DNA of 64,000 nucleotides from Sporisorium sorghi (Eukaryota > Basidiomycota > Ustilaginomycetes > Ustilaginales > Ustilaginaceae): positions 1-64,000 of the forward strand of contig JALCCG010000024.1 in the NCBI GenBank assembly GCA_023212695.1, in the 5' to 3' direction. Position 1 is the first letter of the stretch. Each line of letters starts with the position of its first letter. A program made the position numbers and the translations under genes. Under the pieces are notes generated by a model. The model did no database searches. It was not told the origin of the DNA and saw only the letters and a program-made list of their open reading frames with translations. Of the stretch, positions 11,947 to 21,730 are shown piece by piece.

Positions 11947-12404
11947 GGTGGCTGTTGACAGACCGGCGTCGGAAGAAAGAACCAGAAAGGAAGCTTGCCG
12001 GCTAAGGCGATGGCATGCTGGTGTTACTGTGCGATCAGATGCGATTGCGAGACTGCCGTATGTCGACGAAAGAAGGTGAAGTTCGTACAGGAAGAAGAAG
12101 AAGAAGAAGGAAGACAAGCCGGAAAGGGTCTTGTCGTTCTGTTGAAATTTGGCGGGTCAGTGCGTCGAAGCGTCGAACAACGACGTTCGCGACTTTTTAC
12201 TTCGTGTCTAGGACAGCTTCACGAGCATCTTGATACGCGTTGCATGACCCAATGCATTGCCGTTTTCTCAAGGGTCAGAGTCATACAGCGACAGAGATCG
12301 TGACACACACACGAAGCACAAGAATCAAACAAGGCTGGTCACAATGTCCTGTAGGACTGGAAGATGAGATTGCACCATGAGTAAAGGGCAGGCCACTCTT
12401 TGCA
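11947..12404. other. Intergenic: ALG3-GAA1 promoter and TAF4 3' region
   Basis: 458 bases with GAA-rich repeats near 12088-12110 and no gene visible. Confidence 0.5.
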
Positions 12405-13533
12405 CTACGTTTCTTTGGCCTTGAGCAACTGCTCTCCACCGGCACGCACTCTGTACAGTAGCGCCTCTCCGCTTCCGTGTCCTACCCCGGCTCTCCGCTC
12501 GTACTCCAATGCGAAGAGAGCGTCGCGTAAGGTGACCTTGAGCCTTGCCTGCCTTTCCTCCTCTTCCTTTGCAGCCTGTCGAGCAGCGACGTCGCCCCAC
12601 GCACCGGTAGAAGCCGCGCTCGACGCACCACCGCTAAAGCCACTTGCACCGCCACCAGCGCCGGCTGAGGTGGTGTCACCTGCGCCGCCTGCACCACTCC
12701 AATTCGAGACGGATGGCTGTGGGGCAAACTTTGGCTTGGGAAGGCGACTGGGTGTCTTGCCGTCGTCTGCTGCGCCTGCATCCGCTTTTCCCTTTTTGGA
12801 TCCCAAGGGGCTGAAGGTGCTCGGGAATGAAGACCCACCAGAGAGCCAAGAGTACTTTGATGAGCCACCACCAAGATTTCGCATGGCGGTGCTGTCTGCG
12901 AGCCTCTTGCGCACATCTTCCGACATGTTTCTGGCAGCAACGCCTGGGCCGATCTTTTTGGGTCTCTTTCTACCGTCTGCTCTGGGTGTACCTGTGCCGT
13001 CGTCCATGTCCATGTCGGCGTCGGCGCCATAACCTGCTGCAGAAGCGGAAGACTCTTCATCTCTTGCGAGACGCTCGCGACGTCTGCGTGTCTCGTCTCC
13101 TCTCTCTGCCTTTTCGAGCGCAGCAAGCTGCTTGATGGGGTCGCTTAGGAGCTGTTCATGGTACATTGGCTGCGATGTGGACGGATAGAGGGGTGGAGGA
13201 TGCTGATGCGAAGACCAGCTTCGATGTCGAGAGGATGCGATCATGGTTTCGAGCACGTTCTTGAGACGTGTTCTTGCCGCGAGGGAGAGATAGTTGAGAA
13301 CGGCAGCGTCGACACTCAAGCCGTGTTCCTGAGCGAGCGTGTGCACCTTGTAGGCGAGTGGATACATTTGCAAAAAGAGGTCGTCATCGTCGGGCTGAAC
13401 GCCTTTGTTGCGTGCGTTTTGGGATTGTTGCATGAGTTCTCTGTGCTGGATGGCCTCTTCCTCTGCTTGCAAGTCGACACCGGAAGCGCCCATGACATCG
13501 ACTAGACTGTCAAAGTTGTCCTTTTGTTCTGGT

Positions 13534-13609
<76 letters not shown>

Positions 13610-13844
13610 TGGAAGAAGAGGGTGTTTGCGCTGTGCCTGCATCGTTTGAAGTAGATGCACCATTGATGGCAGGTGCTGTTGACGAAGCGTCATTGTGATC
13701 GGCCTTGAATCGCTTGGCTAGTGGCACAGATGAGTTGGAACGCTCCCTTGCGCCATTCGGGTTGGATGGTGGTGCTGCGGTGGAAGCATCGTTGGACGGA
13801 TTTCGAGGCGCGTGCGGTGTGCCAACCGCTGGTGACGATGCCAT
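12405..13844 (-). CDS. TAF4: TFIID subunit TAF4
   Basis: An intronless 479-residue protein. TAF4 pairs with TAF12 through a histone fold and scaffolds TFIID. A disordered Ser/Ala/Pro-rich N-terminus includes a pure alanine run encoded by (GCA)25. The TAF4 domain follows: DLQAEEEAIQH, then AQEHGLSVDAAVLNYLSLAA, and the region containing LKNVLETMIASSRHR. A basic/acidic linker and the conserved C-terminal tail VTLRDALFALEYER end the protein. The ATG at 13844 is used, although the frame is open further upstream without a better start. Confidence 0.9.
13534..13608 (+). repeat. (GCA)25 trinucleotide repeat inside TAF4
   Basis: 25 uninterrupted GCA units, read as a poly-alanine tract in the minus-strand TAF4 protein. 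Such uninterrupted tracts are usually length-polymorphic. Confidence 0.95.
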
Positions 13845-14281
13845 TGTGTCTTTGCTGGTGGTGATGAGGATGGTCAAGGAAGAGAATGTCAATCAAAGTG
13901 CGACAAAAGCAAGAGATTCAAAATCTCGGATTACGGAAGTCACGTCGGATGTGCCGCGCGCGCGCGCGTCTTTTCGGCGAAAGTGTTCTTCTGCACAGTC
14001 ACATCGATAGAGCTCAGTCAGTCATCCGCTCTTGGCTGGATCAGCCAGCAGAGCCAGCAGAGCCAGCAGAGCATGCTGCATTGCCTTCTACACTGGACGC
14101 CCTCACGCACCGCCACACACAGTCCAAGAGAGCCATGTCCCAGAGCCTGTTTGTTTGTACTTTGTGTTTCTTCACCCTTCCAGACTACTGTAAATTATGT
14201 ACATTGCAGGCAGGCAAAGCTGTCGTGCTGTGACCGAGTCGCCCAAGCATCAATAGGATTTTTCAAGGAGTAAGCTCCTTT
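13845..14281. other. Intergenic: TAF4 promoter and GOT1 3' region
   Basis: 437 bases. A short alternating CG tract lies near 13956-13968 and a CAG-type repeat near 14050-14070. No gene is seen. Confidence 0.5.
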
Positions 14282-14928
14282 TTAGACGGCTGATTGACGA
14301 GAGCCTGCGAGTCTGTCCAGCACCTGAAAGAATTCATCATCGAGTCAGTCTATCGTCGTGTTTCGTTTGCGAGAGAGCTGCTTGACTTACATTGGCTACA
14401 CCTGGCATAGAAAGCACGTTGCCAATGATCGGAAGTTGCCGCAGGAAGCTGAGGATGACCGGGAAGAAATCTCTGTTGTAGTCAAAGGCAAGGCAAGACG
14501 ATCTGGTCAGTCCTCTGTCCGTTGCTCTCCATTCCTTGAAACCTGCACTCACCCAAACAAGTTCAGGAAACCAAACGCTTCCACCAGCATTCCGATGACG
14601 GCCCATTTGCAAAACACGAGAAACATGCCCAGGAAGAAGCAAATGGTCCCTCGAATCTTTTGTTTCCTCGCGAAAAAGTAAAACGTCTTTTGAGGTCCGA
14701 TGAGAAGCGCGATGCCCGCCGTGAAGAGCACATTGCCCAGCGCCAGAAGTGCAGCGTCAAAGAAGAGGATGATGCCCACAAAGATGAAGAACGTGCCGAA
14801 CGACACCAAGCCTGCGCCGATTTCTGTTGATTCCACCAAAAAAGCAAATCAGGTGGTGGATCAGTCGAGCCATCCTTCGCCGTGGAGAATCAAGGCTGCC
14901 TCTTACTTTGCTGATCTGTGAGCCACAT
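14282..14928 (-). CDS. GOT1: GOT1, Golgi/ER vesicle transport membrane protein (4 exons)
   Basis: Exons on the minus strand are 14928-14907, 14823-14553, 14472-14391 and 14323-14282, with GT-AG introns of 83, 80 and 67 bases. The spliced product is 138 residues, the same size as yeast Got1. It begins MWLTDQQKIGAGL, as in the family, and has four hydrophobic segments with the signature LGNVLFTAGIALLIG. Exon 4 encodes the last 13 residues. GOT1 acts in ER-Golgi transport and fusion. Exon 1 codes for only seven residues plus one base. Confidence 0.93.
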
Positions 14929-15261
14929 TGTGCTGTATGTTTCAAGATGACCGATTCTGATGGCTTATATGTGTGGTGCAGGTTGGAAGCAAAGCAAAAC
15001 AGAAACGTCAAAGCGTCGTGTTGCTTTCCCAAAAGCGCGTTTTGCCAGCAACGACGGAACTCGGAGATTCGTTTCAACTCGAGCTTACGCGCCTTCTACT
15101 GAAACAGCGTCAAGAGCTCACCTTCCACGTCAAAGCGTCTGGCCAAACACTCACTCTCGGAAATCGCATGCCGTCTAGCAGGACAAGTACACTGTTGCGA
15201 CTGCGATGCGAGACTACAACAAAAACAAGGTCATTGCGCTTACAAGTACAAAAAGCCCATT
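14929..15261. other. Intergenic between GOT1 and the LIM-binding gene
   Basis: 333 bases containing the GOT1 promoter and the 3' end of the LIM-domain-binding gene. No gene is seen. Confidence 0.5.
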
Positions 15262-17483
15262 TCACCGTTGCCTTTTGGCCGGATTGTTGGTGCTCGACAG
15301 CTTGGGACTCGGGCTGGGCGCCGTCTTGCCCTTACGCTTGAGTCCCGAGACACCGTTGGCTACACTCGGTGATGCATGATTAGAAGCGGTTCCATTCTCG
15401 ATGGGTCCACCTTGCGCACTGGGTGGTCGACCAGGCATTTGCGACGGAGTTGTAGCGGCGTTGTTGTTGTTGTTGTTGACTCGTGCTGGCTGCTGCTGCT
15501 GCTGACTTGTGCCGTTGGCATCTCCTGCTCCTGCGCCACCTGTCTGCGCTGTAGTACGCCCTGACTGCATCTCCCTGTATTGCGTCGCAAACTTACGCAG
15601 AGAGTCGATGGGACCCAGCTTGTCGCGCATGCTTAGATCGATCAGGTCGCGCAGCTGGCATACGCTTTCGGTGATCTCGAGGCACCGCATCGCACGCAAG
15701 CTGATGCCGTACTCGTTGACCGGATACTCGGGTAGGAAAGTCCTCTCCACCGACACCGTGTAGCCACTCTGGCTGTTGGCATCGTCGTCGCCTGAGCCTG
15801 AGCCTGAGCCTTCTTCGAGCTTGACCGCCGTCTCGCCATTCTCGTCGCGTTTGACGTCGTCCGCTTCGTCTTTGCGACCACCTCTTGGTTGCGCCTTTTT
15901 GGTGCCATTCGGATTGGATGCGTTGGTATCGGCTGTGCTGAGGATGTTGGCCACCAAGCTGTTGGGCAGAGGATGTTCTACTTTGGACTTTTGGATGGCT
16001 ACGCGCGGAATGTAGCCCGTGTGCGCATGTACCGTGAAATCGAGCGATTCGAGCCGCAACTGGACATCCATCTTTGCTGGATCGCCAGGCTGCGGCACAG
16101 CCCAGGGGACAAAGCAGGCGCGCAACAGGCCGGTCATGTGCACCTGCCAGCCACTGTCAAAGCTAGACACGAATGTGGCTTTAGAGACGTCGACCTGATG
16201 CGTCACATTTGGCGAGGGGAAGCTGTTGAGGTATTTGTGCGAGGATGGAGGCGGAGGCAGAGGATTGACGGGCGGCCAACCGGTGTGGTACTCTCTTGGG
16301 TTCTCGAGCTGGAGCTGCGTAGAGCGCAGGCCGGAGACGTAGTTGGTGAGCAGATAGCGCGGCAAGACGTAGGTGGGCACTTCGAAACCCTTTCGCTCGC
16401 GCGAAGTGGCATTCCAGAGGATCAGACGGAACACTCCAGTTGGAATGAAGAACTCGTTGACAAAGGAGCGCCAATACTCGATCTCTGAGCGACTGTTGCC
16501 CGAGCCAAGCGCTTCGGAGTACTGTAACAGCCTGAGCACGGCCGAGCCATTGTGGAATTGGGACTGGAGCTGAGGATTGGGACCAGGCGCTCCTGGTATG
16601 CGGTCGACGGGGTTGAGAGCGGTTGGCATGGCACCGTTGACAGCGGGATTGGGGCCTTGCGCCACAGCGGAAGCTGGAGCGGAAAAGTTGTGAGGCAGCT
16701 GAGCCGAGGTTGGAGAAGTGGTGGTGGGTCGAGAGATGGATATGGATTGCGGTGCGGTTGCTGGTTGGAGCGAGGGAGTGGGTGCGGCGGAGGGTGGTCT
16801 TGTGTGCGTGGGTGTGGAAGGCGCGGCTTGATTCAAGGGGACGGAAGCCTGGCGCATTGATATGGGGCCGTTGACCTGTGGACTGGATGCTGACGAGACC
16901 TGGGCGGGAGGGGCTGAGGCGGCGGAGGCCGAGTTGTGCATGGGAGTGGGTGTGCGATGCGGACCAGGCTGAGGTGGACGCTGTGCGAGGGCGTTGGGCA
17001 ATGGACTGTTGTGTGCCGTGTTGGGCTGCGAGTTGGAAGGATTGTGTAGACCAGGACCAGGAGCGGATTGAGAATGCTGTTGTTGAACGGGAGGGGCGGA
17101 GGAGGGTTGTGGATGTTGCTGTGCTTGCGGATGCGAATGTAGATTGACTTGTGATGGTGGCGCTGGCATGTGTTGCTGTTGCTGTTGCTGCTGCTGCGAT
17201 TGCTGGTGCTGCTGTTGCAAGAGATGCAATTGCTGCTGTTGATGTTGATGCTGCTGTTGCTGCTGTAATTGGAGCTGGTGCTGTTGTTGCTGTTGGTGTT
17301 GAGCCAATGCGACGTTGGCGGGGATAGGCGGACGCTGCTGCTGTTGACCGTTGACCATGTGTGGCTGATTTGCCTGGGCGATCCTTGCCATTTGCGCCTG
17401 ATGCTGCTGCATGGTGGGATGATAGGCGGAGGAGGCCATGTTGGGGTTTTGCATGTGAGCGTTGGCGCCGCCAAAAACGACAG

Positions 17484-17514
<31 letters not shown>

Positions 17515-17775
17515 TTGCTGAGGATGCTGAGCGGGATGCGGTTGCGGTTGCGGTTGCTGTTGCTGTTGCTGAAGCTGCTGTTGATGATGCGGGTTGGGCT
17601 GCATCTGTTGGTGCATCTGTGGTGTAGGGGGTTGAGACGGGTGCTGTTGATGAGCGACGGGATGTTGAGCGTAGACGGAAGGCTGCATCATGTAGGCGGC
17701 GTTCTGTGGCATGGTCGCGGGATGTTGCTGTTGCGGCATGTGTTGCTGCATGTGAAATGCATTGTTGGGCATCAT
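15262..17775 (-). CDS. LIM-domain-binding transcriptional co-regulator (LDB1/SEUSS-like), polyQ
   Basis: An intronless 837-residue protein. The first 400 residues are glutamine/proline-rich with several pure Q runs encoded by CAG/CTG repeats. Residues about 410-680 contain the LIM-binding domain: the segment LRLLQYSEAL, then EYWRSFVNEFF, FRLILWNATSRERKGFEVP, a YILP-type strand, and CLEITESVCQLRDLIDLS. The C-terminus is again Q/N-rich and ends in a basic stretch suited to nuclear import. Fungal relatives (Mfg1, PtaB, Adn1) act with Flo8/Som1-type factors in adhesion and filamentation; that role here is inferred. Confidence 0.85.
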
Positions 17776-18041
17776 GGTGGCGGTGAGCGCAAAGGGGGGC
17801 CCGCTATCCCGCTACGTGACGGAAGACGGGAGACGGGCTGGAAGGGGTGAATTAGCAGTGAAGAGTCAAGGGAAAGCGAAGGGATGGCATAGAGGTATGA
17901 TGGTGACGACGAAGGACGGACAGCGAGCCAAGTGAAAAGAGAGAAGGATGAGAAGTGGAAGATGCACTCGCAGTCGGCAAGCAATCGCGTGTATCGTGTA
18001 TAGAAAGAGAGAGAGAGAGAGAGAGAGCGATGGCCACAAGA

Positions 18042-18090
<49 letters not shown>

Positions 18091-18357
18091 TCGAGATGGT
18101 TAAACTTGAAAGTCAAAATGGCCGACTGTTTGCTGCTTGTTGCTGCTTGCTGCTGCTTGCTGCGAATGTCAATCTCTCTAGACAGGCAAGAGAGAGAGAG
18201 AGAGAGAGAGAGACTTGCAGTACAAGCGACAACTAGTGTACTCCGCTCAATCTGTGAATTTACGCTTTTTTAGGTGTGGACAGAGCGAACAGCGCGGACA
18301 AGCAAGAGCACGAACACGAACAGCAAGCAAACAGCAGCAGCAGCAGCAGCTGAATCG

Positions 18358-18391
<34 letters not shown>

Positions 18392-18746
18392 GAGAACGAA
18401 CACGGACCTGCCAAATCGGGCTTTGGGAAAAATGGGAAAAGGAAAGCGCGCCGCGACTTTTTTTTAGCTCTTCAAGTTCTCAAATCGATCGGGGGCGCTT
18501 TTCTGAACGAATCACCGATCTCTCTAAAAAAACGATCACCTTGCCGAGAAAAGAGTCACCCGATGCTGTTTGTTGGGAAATATGGTGAATGCAACGCGGA
18601 TTTTGGGTTTTTGAATCGCAATCTCATCTCGTCTCTTCATCCATCTCTCATCATCCTTTCAGCAACATCCCCACACCCTACTTCATCACGCACTTCTCTC
18701 TCTCTCTTCGACTCGTTTCACTGGCATGCTCTGCACTCACTAGAAA
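17776..18746. promoter_or_regulatory. Divergent promoter region rich in (GA)n/(CT)n microsatellites
   Basis: 971 bases separate the LIM-binding gene from ARS2. Tracts: (GA)n about 18006-18028, (GT)n then (GA)n about 18042-18088, (AG)n about 18189-18212, a short CAG run near 18331-18350 and (CT)14 at 18361-18388. No protein gene is visible. Confidence 0.6.
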
Positions 18747-21269
18747 ATGGACTACAGATCCTCGTACCGCCCATACGACCGCAACGGTCCGCAGCACGAC
18801 TCGTACGCTCCTCCTCCAAACGACTACATGGATGACGCTTACGATCGACCCAGGAAACGCGGTCGCTCTCCATCTCCTTCGTACTACCGCGACCAAAGGC
18901 GCACAAGCGCTTACAACAACGACTACAACTCGGCAGACCCGTGGGATCGTACCTCGCGCGACTACCGTGATCCTTCGCCCTACGCCTCTCGTGCACCCGC
19001 ATACGACTCGTATCGCTCCTCCGATCCCTACGATGACCGCAACGAACGCTCACGTGCGCTAGAATGGGAGCGCTACTATCGTGATCGTGAACGCGAACGA
19101 GACTCGCGTGATCACGACTACCGCCCTTCCACCTACGACGAGCGCGATCGCTACGATACCAGGTCCAGATACGACGATCCACCACCGCCCAGCGACAGAG
19201 ACGATCGTGCACGTCATCGTGAACGCGAGCGCAACCACCCGCCCTACGACTCTCAGTACCGCAGAGATGACCCACCTCACGCTTCCGAATCCATCTCAAA
19301 CCCACCCTACGATCCACAGCCCGCCCCGGATCCCATGCAGTCCGACTCGCTTCTGCAATTCCGTCAATACGCTCAGATGATCAAGGCTGCTCATCCATCC
19401 GCACGCGATAGATCCATCGACCAGCCTACCACACAGGAGATCTACGATGGCTACCAAGCTTACAAGACTGCCTTCAACAAGAAGGCCATCGCCCTCTTCT
19501 TTGACCAGCGCAACCACGAAGCTTGGTTCAAGGAAAAGTACTCTCCCGAGCAACCATGGCTCGATGCACGAAATCGGCGCAAACGCGCTGCTCGTGCTGG
19601 CAAAAAGCAAGCTTGGCTAAAAGAGCTCAACGACGGCAAACTCGACAAGCTCACCTACGACATCCAAGACTCGCACGAAAACGACGCATCCAACCCGTAC
19701 GATGCCGACAGCCATCACCAAGATCATCACCGTGGCCGATCCGAGCCCGTCGACGTGACTCTCCTTTCGCGCTACGGCGAGCCAGAGGTTCTTCATGCAG
19801 AGCAGGCCGTCATCCCCGCCTGCCACCACCAGATCCTCATCAAAACTTTCCCTGCCGACGTTCCCAGGGAGAAGCTTGAAGATGTGCTCAAGACCAAACC
19901 CGGCTTTCGTTACCTCGCTCTAGGCGAGCCACACGTCGCAAAGCGTTGGCATCGTGTTGGCTGGGCCATGTACGACTCGGACATTGACATGGAAGACACG
20001 CTCAATGCGCTTCAGGGCAAAGACGTCGACGGCTTCACCCTCAACCTTGCCCCTTGCTCCAAGCCCACCTCGAGCAAGCTTCGTACTGTTCCCGAGTACG
20101 CCAACTCGTTCCAGCGTCTTCTCATCGACCTCAAGCACTGCAAGCAGCTGCTCGAGCGGTTCGAGATCGAAGATCGCGACGTGCTCTTCCGCGACCTGGC
20201 CGAATCTGAAGACAGGTCCTGGCTCGACACCAGCGGCTCTGAAGCCATCCTGCGGCGTCTCAGGTACATCGAGGCCGATCTCGTGGAGGAGGACCTCGAC
20301 CGTGGCTTCGAAGCCGACGAAGACGCCGACAAGCGCGAACAGCGAAGACGATGGATCAAAAAGCAGCTCGACCTGCATCTCGATCTGCTGCGCACCGTCT
20401 ATCACTGCGACTACTACATTTCGCTCGCCTGCGAGTTTGAAGAGGAGCTCCTGCGTCGCAGTCCGCGTCACGGACGCAAGCAGCCTGCTGCCGGTGTGCT
20501 CGTCGAAGAGCCACGCGAGAACACCAACGACGAGTCCTGGGCACGCAGCGTCGATCAAAAGACCAGTCTGCTGCTGGCCGATGAAAAGACCGACTTGACC
20601 GAGTGGGGCGGCAAGAACATCGACGCCGAGCTCATGGCCGCTGCACTGCCGTTTATCAAGGAAGAGGAGAAGGAGAAGCACCGCTGCACTGTCGCGCTCA
20701 ACGATGCCGCCCAGTGTGGCAAGCTGTTCAAGGCTGCTATCTTTGTGCAGAAGCATATCTTGAACAAGCATCGTGGGTTTATCGAGTCGACCGCGGCGGG
20801 CATGTTGCAAGAGGCTAAGTTCTTCAACAATTATATGCGCGATCCTTGCCGTGCGACGAGCCAGGTGGGAGCCGGCGTGAAAGGCGCAGAGCGGGATGCG
20901 TCGGGTGGTGGAGGCACGCCGCTCGCACATCGTCTGGATGGCAATGGCAGTGGCAACGGCAACGGCGGTGGCATGTTCAACAGCGGCGGTAGGATGGGTA
21001 TGATCCGCTTTGGCAATGCCAGTGCGGTCGAGTCGCCGCGCAGGGGAGGTGCGCCCGGTGCTGCCGCCGGAGGAGGTCCCTCGCTGGGCATGCGACTGGG
21101 CGGCGTCGTGGCGGCAGCAGCGTCCGACTCGCCCGTCGGCACACCCATCAAGCCGGACCCGCTACCGCCGCCGCCCAAACCGCTCGACCCCAGAGCACAG
21201 CGTGCCGCGCCCAAGAGCTACCAGGACCTCGACGGCGCCGCCGAAGGCGACGTCGATCTGGCCTACTAA
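18747..21269 (+). CDS. ARS2/SERRATE, cap-binding-complex effector of RNA processing
   Basis: An intronless 840-residue protein. The N-terminal 170 residues are rich in Arg, Asp and Tyr. Next is the SERRATE/ARS2 N-terminal domain (LLQFRQYAQMIK, then AFNKKAIALFF, WFKEKYSP). An RRM-like fold (about 360-440) and a helical region with SLACEFEEELL follow. The C-terminal zinc-finger region reads HRCTV...CGKLF...VQKHILNKH, followed by EAKFFNNYMRDP as in human ARS2. The tail is Gly/Pro-rich. ARS2 binds the nuclear cap-binding complex and directs nascent RNA to processing or decay. Its tail-to-tail neighbour encodes CBP80, the partner subunit. Confidence 0.92.
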   Translation: MDYRSSYRPYDRNGPQHDSYAPPPNDYMDDAYDRPRKRGRSPSPSYYRDQRRTSAYNNDYNSADPWDRTSRDYRDPSPYASRAPAYDSYRSSDPYDDRNERSRALEWERYYRDRERERDSRDHDYRPSTYDERDRYDTRSRYDDPPPPSDRDDRARHRERERNHPPYDSQYRRDDPPHASESISNPPYDPQPAPDPMQSDSLLQFRQYAQMIKAAHPSARDRSIDQPTTQEIYDGYQAYKTAFNKKAIALFFDQRNHEAWFKEKYSPEQPWLDARNRRKRAARAGKKQAWLKELNDGKLDKLTYDIQDSHENDASNPYDADSHHQDHHRGRSEPVDVTLLSRYGEPEVLHAEQAVIPACHHQILIKTFPADVPREKLEDVLKTKPGFRYLALGEPHVAKRWHRVGWAMYDSDIDMEDTLNALQGKDVDGFTLNLAPCSKPTSSKLRTVPEYANSFQRLLIDLKHCKQLLERFEIEDRDVLFRDLAESEDRSWLDTSGSEAILRRLRYIEADLVEEDLDRGFEADEDADKREQRRRWIKKQLDLHLDLLRTVYHCDYYISLACEFEEELLRRSPRHGRKQPAAGVLVEEPRENTNDESWARSVDQKTSLLLADEKTDLTEWGGKNIDAELMAAALPFIKEEEKEKHRCTVALNDAAQCGKLFKAAIFVQKHILNKHRGFIESTAAGMLQEAKFFNNYMRDPCRATSQVGAGVKGAERDASGGGGTPLAHRLDGNGSGNGNGGGMFNSGGRMGMIRFGNASAVESPRRGGAPGAAAGGGPSLGMRLGGVVAAAASDSPVGTPIKPDPLPPPPKPLDPRAQRAAPKSYQDLDGAAEGDVDLAY

Positions 21270-21730
21270 CACACATACTTATTTTGACAACGCTTGTCCG
21301 TATAAAAGCTTGTTGTCAGTCCAAAAAACCAGCCAGACGTTCACAATGGTCAAAGTTGTTGATGTGATCGTTCTGCAGAATGGAAATCCTTTTCTTGTTG
21401 CTCCGAGTGCGGATGACCGTTGCCGATGCGACTTGAGCAGTGATGATCGCCGGGAGTGGGATGACGGGTCGGCACAGCGTCCTGGGCATCGTCTCACTCA
21501 AGTCGGGCTTTTGCGCAGACCCGTCATGGGAACGCTGCGAGAAATTGGATCACGAAGAAATGGTTGCGAATTGAAGTTTTGTGCGTTGCGTTTGTGCTTC
21601 GATGGGTTGTGCATACTGGTGATGAGGGTGGAACGACCTTCAAACTTGCAAGACGGAGAAGGGGGCGAGAAGCAAAAATGGAGAAGACATCATAAGGTAC
21701 CGAGAGCGAACGAGAAGAATCGGAACTCCT
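21270..21730. other. Intergenic between convergent ARS2 and CBP80
   Basis: 461 bases of 3' flanking sequence with a TATAAAA-like motif near 21300. No gene is seen. Confidence 0.5.
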
